Assembly: GCA_946223075.1 (NCBI GenBank)
Contig: CAMILZ010000008.1
Span: 10,441-74,440, forward strand
Source: an uncultured Dermabacteraceae bacterium
GTDB lineage: Bacteria; Actinomycetota; Actinomycetes; Actinomycetales; Dermabacteraceae
Direction of reading: 5' to 3'
DNA length: 64,000 nt
Part shown: positions 15,712 through 24,000 of the stretch, in pieces
How positions within the stretch are numbered: position 1 is the first letter of the stretch
Layout of the letters: every line of letters begins with the position of its first letter
Position numbers and translations under genes: made by a program
Notes under the pieces: model-generated
The model's input: only the letters and a program-made list of their open reading frames with translations
Told to the model about the DNA's origin: nothing
Database searches by the model: none

Positions 15712-16254
15712 CTAATCTTCCTGCGCGAACGAGTACCCCTCGAGGAAACCGTTGGCGCGCTCGAGCTCGGGATACGAGGCTTCGAGCCGGCGAAAGTCGC
15801 GCGAGTGGTTCGGCTCGAGGAGATGAGCGAGTTCGTGCACGAGAACCGTTTCGATCACGTAGCGCGGCATGTCTTTCAGGACGTGGGAGAGGCGAATCGA
15901 GCCATCGGCGCTCGTGCATGATCCCCAGCGCTTGCCCTGGTTCGTCACCCATCGCACGCTCGAGGGCTGCGGCACGCTCGGCAGGTACTTTTCTCTTACT
16001 TCGAGCGCGAGCGACATGAGGTCCTCGTCACTCGCGGCCGCGGTTTCGGCGCGGTTGCCGTACTTCGCGTACATGTCTCGGGCCCACCTGCGCGTTTCAC
16101 GTGTGGAAAGTCTCGCCGGGACGAGCAATTCGAATGTTCCACCTTTGCGACGTGCGGTGATGGTTTTTCGGCGGCGGGCGGAACGCACGATTTCGATGGG
16201 CTCAGGGATGCCATCGAGGTGGAGCTGTTCGCGTTCAGGAGGTCGATTGGGCAC
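15712..16254 (-). CDS. YgjP/WLM-like zinc metallopeptidase (M48-related, DUF45)
   Basis: About 180 residues. The zinc-binding HELAHLLEPNHSRDF (HExxH plus a distal His) is diagnostic of the YgjP/SprT-like family. It is preceded by the family motif KRWGSCTSADGSIRLSHVL. A longer frame starts 30 codons earlier. GTG 16254 is preferred because a TACACT -10-like hexamer ends six bases upstream of it, which suggests leaderless transcription, and because the family domain begins just after. It converges on the NUDIX gene. The cellular role of the family is poorly known. Confidence 0.82.
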   Translation of the reverse strand: MPNRPPEREQLHLDGIPEPIEIVRSARRRKTITARRKGGTFELLVPARLSTRETRRWARDMYAKYGNRAETAAASDEDLMSLALEVREKYLPSVPQPSSVRWVTNQGKRWGSCTSADGSIRLSHVLKDMPRYVIETVLVHELAHLLEPNHSRDFRRLEASYPELERANGFLEGYSFAQED

Positions 16255-16297
16255 GCAGCGAGTGTAGTGCGGACGAGCTTGACAAGCACGCCACCCT

Positions 16298-16507
16298 TGT
16301 GGATAAGCCGTGCGAATCGAGGACGTGAGTCCCGCATGTGACACACTCTTGAGGAGTGCAACACACGTTGCAAAAAATTAATATCCCCAACCAAGCATCA
16401 TCGAAATCCCTGGTCAGGCGCACCATTAGGGTTCTACGCCAAATTATCCACACACACTTTCCACACAGGTTCAGGGGGTGTCCACAACAGCCCCGCAGTT
16501 ATCCACA
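16298..16507. other. Cluster of DnaA boxes in a gene-free region
   Basis: The gap between the YgjP-like gene and the zinc-ribbon gene (16255-16836, about 580 bp) contains no credible gene. It holds three perfect TTATCCACA DnaA boxes: one inverted at 16298-16306 and two direct at 16444-16452 and 16499-16507. Two near-matches lie between them (TTTCCACAC at 16458-16466, TGTCCACAA at 16479-16487). An AT-richer patch lies at 16371-16384. Two small inverted repeats sit nearby: CACTC/GAGTG at 16344-16358 and TGCAAC/GTTGCA at 16357-16372. No dnaA or dnaN is adjacent, so this is not the usual oriC arrangement. Confidence 0.6.
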
Positions 16508-16526
16508 ATCGCTCCCCGTCGCCGCT

Positions 16527-16555
16527 TTGACCGGGGCGGTGCAGACCACTACATT
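16527..16555 (+). promoter_or_regulatory. Strong candidate promoter for a small RNA
   Basis: TTGACC (16527-16532) and TACATT (16550-16555) are separated by exactly 17 bases, a good match to a housekeeping sigma promoter of actinobacteria. The expected start is near 16562. It lies just after the last DnaA box of the cluster. Confidence 0.6.
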
Positions 16556-16561
16556 CGATGG

Positions 16562-16644
16562 AGAAGCGATCCTCCAGGAAAACAGATGCTCGTGGGCGGG
16601 GAAGGCCCGCGTGCGTTAAGCGCCCCTGGAGGATCGCCCTTTTT
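16562..16644 (+). ncRNA. Candidate small RNA ending in an intrinsic terminator
   Basis: A transcript from the promoter above would be about 83 bases. Its ends pair in a perfect 13-bp stem (GCGATCCTCCAGG at 16566-16578, complement at 16625-16637), followed by a T5 run (16640-16644). The enclosed 46 bases can form an inner hairpin around GCGGG-GAAGG-CCCGC, extended by CGTG/GTGCG pairs. The signal recognition particle motif (GGAAGG followed by AGCAG) is absent, the length is too short for 6S RNA or tmRNA, and the C-rich loops of 6C RNA are missing. I therefore cannot assign it to a known family. Confidence 0.5.
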
Positions 16645-16755
16645 GCACCCTCGATGCATCCCCAAAAGACCCCAAACCGCTCCTAGGGCATCCATCATGT
16701 TTGCGAACCATTCCCAAAAAGGTCTCTGACGTGGGGTTTCTTCGTCTCTTACGCG

Positions 16756-16778
16756 GAGTGTTGAGTTCTCAAGCACTC
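16756..16778. repeat. Imperfect palindrome upstream of the zinc-ribbon gene
   Basis: GAGTGTTGAG (16756-16765) pairs with CTCAAGCACTC (16768-16778) with one bulged G and only TT between the arms. It lies about 60 bases before the DUF5679 start and could be a protein-binding site or part of its leader. A TATACA at 16788-16793 downstream may be a -10 element. Confidence 0.4.
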
Positions 16779-16836
16779 AAAATTGCTTATACAGTGGCCA
16801 CGAACAAAGAGTTCACCACAATCCCTAGGAGCAACC

Positions 16837-16998
16837 ATGGCTGACGAAACTTACACGGGCGAGTTCTACTGCGTGAAGTGCCGCGCGAAGCACGAAGCAA
16901 CCGGCACCATCCAGGTCAACGACAAGGGCCGCCGTGCGGCGAAGGCTGAGTGCCCCAAGTGCGGCACGAAGCTCAACCGCTTCCTCCCCAGCAAGTGA
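16837..16998 (+). CDS. Small zinc-ribbon protein of the DUF5679 family
   Basis: A 53-residue protein with two CxxC knuckles (YCVKCRAKHE and ECPKCGTKL) separated by a strand-turn, the layout of a rubredoxin-like zinc ribbon. Lys/Arg-rich spacing suggests nucleic-acid or ribosome contact, but no function is established. ATG is preceded by TAGGAG. A strong terminator follows, and the preceding 580 bp have no gene, so it is probably monocistronic and well expressed. Confidence 0.8.
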   Translation: MADETYTGEFYCVKCRAKHEATGTIQVNDKGRRAAKAECPKCGTKLNRFLPSK

Positions 16999-17039
16999 GC
17001 GCACGCGGGCGCGTAACCGCCCGCCTCACATACGCATGA

Positions 17040-17070
17040 AAGAACCGGCGCCACGACGGCGCCGGTTCTT
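17040..17070. terminator. Intrinsic terminator, convergent genes
   Basis: A perfect 13-bp inverted repeat AAGAACCGGCGCC with loop ACGAC, followed by CTTTGTCCTTTT. It separates the zinc-ribbon gene from the oppositely transcribed uvrD2. Confidence 0.9.
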
Positions 17071-17080
17071 CTTTGTCCTT

Positions 17081-19177
17081 TTAGCGCGACTCAGCAATGA
17101 TCGCGAGGACCTCCGCGCCAAACTGCGTGAGCTTCGCTTGCCCTACCCCGGGGACCTGATGAAGCTCCTCGACGGTTCCGGGGGCTCGATCCGCGATCGC
17201 GAGAAGTGTCGAATCGGTGAAGACCGCAAAGGCCGGGCGCTTCAATTCGCTCGCGCGCTCCCGCCGCCAGGCCCTCAGCTTTCCAAAGAGCTCGGCACTC
17301 TCCTCTCCCCCGCATCCTGCGTGGCGGCCAACCTTTTGCTCACCCGGAGACGTGAGCGCCTCGCCGCAGCCCTTGCACGTCGTGAAGACGCGGGCGCCGC
17401 GCCTTCCGGTCGTGCGCTTCATGGCCGTGCGCGCTGAAGCGCCCTCATCACGGTGGTCGAACGCACCCGCAATGAACCTCGAGGCTTTCCTCGAGGCCTT
17501 CGCACCCTCGCTGCGCGCAGCGGCCCAGGTCACCGTAAGAACGTCGCGCGCACGCGTCATCGCCACGTAGAACAGGCGACGTTCCTCCTCGATCTCCTTC
17601 TCCGTTTTCGCGTACGAAATGGGGAATGTGCCTTCACTCGCGCCCACCACGAACACCACAGGCCACTCGAGGCCCTTCGCGGCGTGCACCGTCGCGATCG
17701 TCACGGCTTCGCTCACGGGAGCACTTTGCGCTTCGCGGCGCTCCTCAAGCTCGGCAACGACGTCCCTGAGGCTCGCGCCCTCGCGCTCCGCGATGGAATC
17801 AGCGACCTGCACGAGTGCATTGAGGGATGCCCACCTCTCGAATACCGCGCCGCGCGCCTCGGGCGCCTTGTCGGACCAGCCGCGCGAGGAGAGCACGTCG
17901 CGCACCACGCGTCCTACGTCCGGATCATTGCCGCCGCCAGCACCGAGCGCGGCCCGAAGCGCACTCATAGCCTCGTGCACCTCGCGTCGCTCGAAGAATT
18001 TCTGGCCACCGCGCACCTGATACGCCACGCCTTCGCGGTCGAGCGCATCCTCGAACCGCTCGCTGTGGGCATTGACGCGCAAGAGAATCGCGATCTCGCT
18101 CGCGCTCCTGCCACCACGAAGGAGCTCGGCGATCGACTTCGCGACCTCGCGCGCCTCCGCCGCTTCATCGGGATAGCCCACGACGAGGGGCCGGGTGGCG
18201 TCGGACCGCTGCGCCCTCAGTTCCACGTGCGATTCCCTGCCCTCCTCTGCCCTCGCGAGCACGGCGTTCGCGACCTGCACAATCTGCGGGCTCGAGCGGT
18301 AGTTGCGCTCGAGACGGATCACGCTCGCGCGCGGGAACTCCTTCGTGAAATCGAGCAGGTAACTCGAGTCAGCGCCCGCGTAGGAATAGATCGTCTGCGC
18401 CGCGTCGCCCACGACGCACACGTCGCTCGCGTTGCCGAGCCACGCGCGAAGCAGCCTGAATTGAAGGGGCGAAATGTCCTGGTATTCATCGACCGTGAAG
18501 TGGCGGTACTGGGAGCGCACGGCATGCGCCATCTGCGGGTGCTCCTGAATCATCGAGGCCGTGAGCAGCAAAACATCCGCGAAGTCAATGAGGTGCAGCT
18601 CTGTCTTGAGGTCCTCGTACTGGGTCATGATCCGCGCGAGTGTGCGAGGCTCGAATCCCGCAACCCCTGCCCGCGAAAGGCGCGCCGCCGCAAGCGGGTA
18701 CTCCTCAGGCAGGATCATAGACGATTTCGCCCATTCCAGCTCTGCGGAGATGTCGCGAAGCGCGGCGGGATCCACGCGCATGTGCAAGCGCCCCATGGCT
18801 TGGGCCACGAGCGGGAGGGTCCGGTCCACGAGGTCGGGGGCGGGGCCTCCGACGGTGGACGGCCAAAAGTAGGTGAGCTGCCTGAGGGCCGCGGAGTGGA
18901 AGGTGCGGGCTTGGACGGCTGGCACACCGAGGTCGCGAAGCCGCGAGCGCATCTCGGCCGCCGCCTTCGTGGTGTAGGTGAGCGCAAGAACGTGGTTCGG
19001 CGCATAACCGCCGCTCGCGATCGCGTAGGCGATGCGGTGGGTGATCGCACGGGTCTTGCCGGTCCCCGCGCCCGCGAGAACGCACAGGGGCGCCCCGATC
19101 GACTGGGCGACCTGGCGCTGTTCAGGATCGAGCCCTTCGAGGATGCGATCGGCGCCGCTCGTCGGTGCGGTGCTCAC
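17081..19177 (-). CDS. uvrD2: ATP-dependent DNA helicase UvrD2
   Basis: A superfamily 1A 3'-5' DNA helicase of the actinobacterial UvrD2 type, about 698 residues (M. tuberculosis protein about 700). Walker A AGAGTGKT is at 35-42; the DEYQDISPLQFRL segment is motif II; VHAAKGLEWPVVFVVG and YVAMTRARDVL are motifs V and VI. The C terminus has a four-Cys patch (CKGCGEALTSPGEQ, HAGCGG) and an HRDC domain (FAVFTDSTLLAIADRAPGT). GTG 19177 is preferred over the longer frame: GGAGGGG lies eight bases upstream, and it overlaps the nudC stop as GTGA. Confidence 0.93.
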   Translation of the reverse strand: MSTAPTSGADRILEGLDPEQRQVAQSIGAPLCVLAGAGTGKTRAITHRIAYAIASGGYAPNHVLALTYTTKAAAEMRSRLRDLGVPAVQARTFHSAALRQLTYFWPSTVGGPAPDLVDRTLPLVAQAMGRLHMRVDPAALRDISAELEWAKSSMILPEEYPLAAARLSRAGVAGFEPRTLARIMTQYEDLKTELHLIDFADVLLLTASMIQEHPQMAHAVRSQYRHFTVDEYQDISPLQFRLLRAWLGNASDVCVVGDAAQTIYSYAGADSSYLLDFTKEFPRASVIRLERNYRSSPQIVQVANAVLARAEEGRESHVELRAQRSDATRPLVVGYPDEAAEAREVAKSIAELLRGGRSASEIAILLRVNAHSERFEDALDREGVAYQVRGGQKFFERREVHEAMSALRAALGAGGGNDPDVGRVVRDVLSSRGWSDKAPEARGAVFERWASLNALVQVADSIAEREGASLRDVVAELEERREAQSAPVSEAVTIATVHAAKGLEWPVVFVVGASEGTFPISYAKTEKEIEEERRLFYVAMTRARDVLTVTWAAARSEGAKASRKASRFIAGAFDHRDEGASARTAMKRTTGRRGARVFTTCKGCGEALTSPGEQKVGRHAGCGGEESAELFGKLRAWRRERASELKRPAFAVFTDSTLLAIADRAPGTVEELHQVPGVGQAKLTQFGAEVLAIIAESR

Positions 19178-20073
19178 GAGAGCTTCCCCTCCCTCCACGA
19201 GGTGATCATCGAATGGGCGATCGACGTGGGTGGCGGCAAGCGCAGCTCCCCTTTGTCGAGCGCCTCGGTGAGTTCGTCGCGCGTGAACCAGCGGGCACTC
19301 GCGAGTTCCTCACGCTGAAGCGTGATGTCGCAGTCCGTGCCTTCCGCGAGCCGCGAGGTGAAAGCCACCATAATCGAGCGTGGGAACGGCCACGGCTGGG
19401 AACCGAAGTAGTCAAGGTCGCCGACCACGAGGCCGGTCTCTTCGTGGACTTCGCGTTTGAGGGCATCCTCGAGGTCTTCGCCGGGCTCCACGAAGCCCGC
19501 GAGCGCGGAGACCATGCCGTTCGCGAAGCTGTGATTTCTCGCGAGGAGCACGCGATCCCGCGAGTCCCGCACGAGGGTGATGACGGCGGGGTCGGTGCGC
19601 GGGAACGTCTCGTGGCCCGTCTCGCACGTCTGCGACCATCCATAGCGGGTCGCTTTCACGGGTGAGGCGCAACGCACGCACGCGCGGGAGTCGCGGTGCC
19701 ACGTGAGCATCCCCACGGCGCTGAGGGCGAGGCTTCGCTCACGCGCCTCGAGCATGGGCGCGATCTCGCGCACAGGGCGCATTCGGGCGCCTTCCGGAAG
19801 TGCGAACCCCGCACCGCCCGTTGCGCTTTCAGCATCGAGTGCCCATACCTCACCGCCTTTCCAGGTGCCGAGGAAAACAGTGCCCGCATGCTCGGTCGCC
19901 CACAAGCGCGGCTGCCCATTCGCCCCTTCGACCACTGCCACGGAGTCTCCTTGCACCACGAGCGCGCGCCGCTCGATTACCGCCCCCGTGGGCGCGGGGA
20001 TTCCTCGCGCATCGCCCGGTGCCGAGAAGTGAGAAGTGAGGTACGTGTGAGGAAAATTCATGGGCGCTTGCAT
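19174..20073 (-). CDS. nudC: NAD(H) pyrophosphatase NudC
   Basis: Cleaves NADH (and in known homologues NAD caps on RNA) to NMNH and AMP. About 299 residues. An N-terminal domain is followed by a zinc ribbon (CVRCASP ... SQTCETGHETFPRTDPAV), the NUDIX box GFVEPGEDLEDALKREVHEE, and the NudC-specific SQPWPFPRSIM motif. The ribbon has three of the four expected Cys; the fourth position reads Gly with a His nearby. The start is set at MQAPMNF because the longer frame would run through the divergent phosphotransferase gene. GATACT nine bases upstream suggests a very short leader. It is coupled to uvrD2 by a four-base overlap. Confidence 0.92.
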   Translation of the reverse strand: MQAPMNFPHTYLTSHFSAPGDARGIPAPTGAVIERRALVVQGDSVAVVEGANGQPRLWATEHAGTVFLGTWKGGEVWALDAESATGGAGFALPEGARMRPVREIAPMLEARERSLALSAVGMLTWHRDSRACVRCASPVKATRYGWSQTCETGHETFPRTDPAVITLVRDSRDRVLLARNHSFANGMVSALAGFVEPGEDLEDALKREVHEETGLVVGDLDYFGSQPWPFPRSIMVAFTSRLAEGTDCDITLQREELASARWFTRDELTEALDKGELRLPPPTSIAHSMITSWREGKLS

Positions 20074-20118
20074 GTGTCCCACAGTATCCAACGCACACGA
20101 AATGGTTACGGTTAGAGG

Positions 20119-21093
20119 GTGAGACGAAATTCCTATGCACTGGCCGCCCTTGCCACGGCCGGGATCCCCGGTGTGATTCCCGTGGCCACTTCCTCGACGA
20201 CGCCCGAGGGCGAGGAGATCGAATCCGCGCTCGTGCGCGACACGCAGGATCGACTGTGGGTCGTGAGCGCCCCTTCGACGCCCACGGCAGGCGCGCGTCT
20301 CGCGAAAGAAATCGGTGTACTCGAGGCGCTTTCGCGCACCGAACTCGCCCCTTACCTGCAGGCCCCGCAGGGCTTCGCGTCGATTCCCGAGGGCGGTCGC
20401 GCCGCCATTGCTCTTGCGCTCGAGGGCGCCTCGCTGCACCTTGACGAGGTCAGCCACGACCACGGCCTCGCCGCGAGCCTCGGCCGCGCAGTCGCCACGA
20501 TCCACAACACGCCGAAGGCGGCGTGTCAGGCCTCGGGTGTCGAGGAATTCACGGCGGAGGAGGTGCGCGCGAACTATCGCGCGAGCGTCGAGCGCGCGCT
20601 CGCGGAGCACCCGATCCCCGCGGCAGTAGCGCAGCGCTGGAACCACCTGCTTGCCGATGACGCGCTGTGGCTGTTCACGCCGCGTTTCACCCACGGCGCT
20701 CTCAACGAGGACACAACCCTCGCTGTTGGCACCGAGATTTCGGGCTTCACCGGCTGGGAGAATGCGCAGGTTGCCGACCCGGCTCGCGATCTCACGTGGA
20801 TGCTGCACGGCCTCGACCCCGAAGCGTTCGACTCCTTCTTCACGGCGTATTGCGCGAACCTCGATGTGCGCCCCGATGCTCGCCTCGAGGAGCGCACGCA
20901 GCTCGTCGGTGAGTTTGCCGTACTCGAGTGGTTGCTCTCGGGAAGCGACACGAACGATCAGGCGATCGTTGCGGATGCCCTCGAGATGCTGCGCGAGGTG
21001 GACGAGGACCTCGCTGAACTCGCGCGTCGCGAAGCCGAGCACGAATTCGACGAGCTCTCCTCGCACGACTCGGGAACGACGCCCGAACGCTAG
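20119..21093 (+). CDS. APH-fold phosphotransferase-like protein, probably catalytically altered
   Basis: 324 residues with the aminoglycoside/maltokinase-type fold: an N-lobe segment (LWVVSAPSTPTAGARLAKEI) and helix LGRAVATIHNTP. The Brenner region reads FTHGALNEDTTL instead of HGDLxxxN, and the later ISGFTGWENAQVADPARDL replaces the usual IDWxxxxxGDPxxDL. The catalytic Asp of HGD is thus Ala, and the metal-binding Asp position is Thr or Gly. Related genes occupy the same place beside adnB and nudC in other Micrococcales. GTG 20119 is preceded at six bases by TACGGT, consistent with leaderless expression. It may bind rather than phosphorylate its ligand. Confidence 0.72.
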   Translation: MRRNSYALAALATAGIPGVIPVATSSTTPEGEEIESALVRDTQDRLWVVSAPSTPTAGARLAKEIGVLEALSRTELAPYLQAPQGFASIPEGGRAAIALALEGASLHLDEVSHDHGLAASLGRAVATIHNTPKAACQASGVEEFTAEEVRANYRASVERALAEHPIPAAVAQRWNHLLADDALWLFTPRFTHGALNEDTTLAVGTEISGFTGWENAQVADPARDLTWMLHGLDPEAFDSFFTAYCANLDVRPDARLEERTQLVGEFAVLEWLLSGSDTNDQAIVADALEMLREVDEDLAELARREAEHEFDELSSHDSGTTPER

Positions 21094-21099
21094 GCACCT

Positions 21100-24000
21100 C
21101 TACCCGAGCTGCGCGAGCATCTCCCCCAGTTGCTCCTCGCTCGGGTGCTCCGTGATGTCGACCGTGCGTTCCGCGGCGACGTAGTGAAATTTCGTCTCGA
21201 TTTTCTCGAGGGGCACCCCCGTCCTCTGGTGCCAGGCGAGGCGGTACACGGTGAGCTGAAGTGCCTTGCGCGCGAGTTCCTCACCCGAGGGGACGCGGCC
21301 CGTTTTCCAGTCGACGATCCACACGCCCTCGCTGTGAGGGTTCCGGTAGACCGCGTCGATCACGCCCGAAAGGAACGCCCCTTCGAGCGCAAGCGAGACC
21401 GGTACCTCGAGGGCGAGGGGCGTCATCTGCGCAAACACCGACCGTTCGAACTTCGCCCTCAGTTCCTGCAGGCTCTCGCGCGTATCGTCGTCGTCCTGGT
21501 CAAGCGAGAGATCATCCACGTCGAGAAGTGCGCCGTGGGCATGAGTGTCCTCGACCCACGCGTGAAAGCGCGTACCGAGACGCGCACTCACGGAGGGCTT
21601 TCGGGGCATGGGCCTCACGAGTTCACGCACGCGCTCGAGCGCGTTCGCACCCGAGAGCGCCACGAGGTCCGAGGGGCTGAGGCGCGCCGGCACGTGCACG
21701 CTTCGCGCCTCGTGTTCGGCGCGCCGGTTGGCGATCATGTGCCGCGCGGCCTCGGTGAAAAGGGCAAGGTCGGCAACCCCCTGGTTACCGAGGTCACCGA
21801 GGTCACCGGCGAGGGCGTCGGCCGCGCTCTCGCGGGCGGTTCCGACGGCAGCCTTCGCCTCCTCGATGTCTTTTTCGCGCGCGTGAGCCTCAGCGGGCCA
21901 TGAGGCGAGGCGAGGAGCGGATTCGAGCGGATTTTCAGCGCCGACCTCGCCTTCGAGCTCCACGATTTTCACGCCGTCAAGCGCGCCGATCTCTTTCGCG
22001 AAACGCGAGGGGCGGCGCGGCTTTGTGGCGCCCTCGACCCACGCGGCATGGGTAAGGAGCGCGCTCTTTTTCGCGCGCGTGAGCGCAACATACATGAGCC
22101 GCCGCTCTTCACGGAGGCTCTCGGCGCCGTTTTCGAGGCGGAATTCCTCAAATTTTTCGTCGAGGTCCACCTGGGTCGCGGCCTCGGCCCAGCGAAGCTC
22201 GGCGAGGATCTCTTCGTCGCCACGAAGTTCCACGGGAATGGTCGCGAGCGAAAGCTCGTTGATCCATCCCGGTTCGCGCGGCGCGGGGTACTCCCCTGCA
22301 CTCTCGGGCTTCGCGGCGCTCTGGCGCGTGTAGGAGGGGAAGCTGCCTTCGGTCAGCGAGGCAATCGCAACGTGGTCCCATTCGAGGCCCTTTGCGGCAT
22401 GCACGGTCGAGATGACGACGACGTTTGGGTCGCTCGCGCGCGTGGGTGCGGCTTCGAGGCCGCGTTCTTCGGTCTCGGACACATCGAGGTGCGCGAGAAA
22501 CGCCGCGAGGCTCGGAGCGCTCGCGGTGCGGGCGTAGCTCGCCGCATGTGCGCGCAGCCGCTCGATGTTGGCGAGGGCGTGCTGATCGTCGCGCCGCGGA
22601 TCCGATTCGAGTGCGATATCAACGCCGAGGGCACGCACGGCGACCGTCACGAGGTCCGGAATGTCAAGGCCCTGGGCTGCGCGGACCTCCCTCACGATCT
22701 GCGCGAGGTGGGTGAGGCGCTCGCGCGCGAGTGCGCTCAGGCGCCCACCCGACGGGCTCACGAAGTCGCTCGGCGGTAGCGAAGTCACGGCATCGACGAG
22801 GGTGAATGCCGCCGCCGGGTCGGTACGCGCCATGTTTCCGCCCTCGCTTCGCTCGAGCACGCGTCGCCACGCGCCGAGCACGGCGATATCGGCGGGGGCG
22901 ATGTGGAAGCGAGGCCCCTCGAGGAGTTCCACGAGCGCATCGGAGCGCGAGGCATCGCTCGCGACTTCGAGCAGAGATCGAACATCGCTCACCTCTCGCT
23001 GCGCGAGGAGTGAATCGCCGCCGGCAACGCTTACGCTCAGTCCCGCCGACTCAAGCGCCGATTGCAGAGTCGGGATCCGCGAGCGCGAACGTACGAGAAC
23101 AGCGAAGCTCGGAGGATTGTCGTCGAGAGCTTCGCTCTCGGCTTCGTGTGCGGCGCGGATGCTTGAGATCCACTCGGCTATTGCACGGGCCTCATCGAAT
23201 TCGGTCGCGTGCGCGGCAACGGTGATCGCGCCGGGGCCCGCACCGGGGCGCGGGGCAAGCGTCGGAACCGTGACCCCGGCCGTGCTGCCCGCAAGGGGCC
23301 CACTGATCGCGTTCGCCCCCGCGAGCAGGGCCGCGTCGTTGCGCCAGGACGTGCTAAGCGTGTACTGACGCACGGGCTGCTCCTCGCTTCCCCACCGTTC
23401 AACGAACGCCGAGAGGGAGGCAGCCGAAGCACCGCGCCACCCGTAGATCGCTTGGTTCGGATCGCCCACGGCGCACGTCGCGTGTCCCGCGCCGAAGAGC
23501 GTCGCGAGCAGCTGAAGCTGGGCAACGGAGGTGTCTTGAAATTCGTCGAGGAGCACGACCCGATGTTGCGCACGCGCGTCTTCCCGCACCTCGCCGCTCG
23601 CTTCGGCAATGGCCGCGGCGAGGCTCACCTGGTCGGAAAAGTCGATTGCGCCGCGTTCGCGTTTTTCGCGCGCGAACGCTTCGAGGAGAGGCACGAGGGC
23701 CCGGCGTTGCTCGAGCACACGCCACAGCCGCTTCACGCTCGCGGGCGCGGTGCGCTTCTTCCCGCCCTCGCCCTGGAGCGGGAGATTCATGGTCTCGACC
23801 TCGATCTCGCGGAGGTACTCGTCAAGGTCGCGCGCGGTGCGGAGGTGATCGCTCAGCGCGCCGGAAAGCGAGAGCACGGCGGAGGCCACCGTCCCGCTCG
23901 AGTGGTCGAAGGGAAGTTCGCCATGCCACGATTCGACGAGGTCGTAGGCGATCTGCCACGCGGCCGCGGGCGGCAGCACGGTGAAGTCCGGATCGACGCC

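Noticed and set aside
16298..16507. The DnaA-box cluster as the chromosomal oriC
   Set aside because: None of dnaA, dnaN, recF, gyrB, rpmH or parAB is nearby, and no long AT-rich unwinding element is seen.
16562..16644. The small RNA candidate as signal recognition particle RNA
   Set aside because: The rod shape fits, but the conserved GGAAGG/AGCAG apical domain and its symmetric loop are not present.
19174..21066. A 630-codon frame that would extend NudC through the neighbouring gene
   Set aside because: The extension is antisense to the APH-like gene and lacks homology; NudC family length and a promoter-like hexamer support the shorter start.
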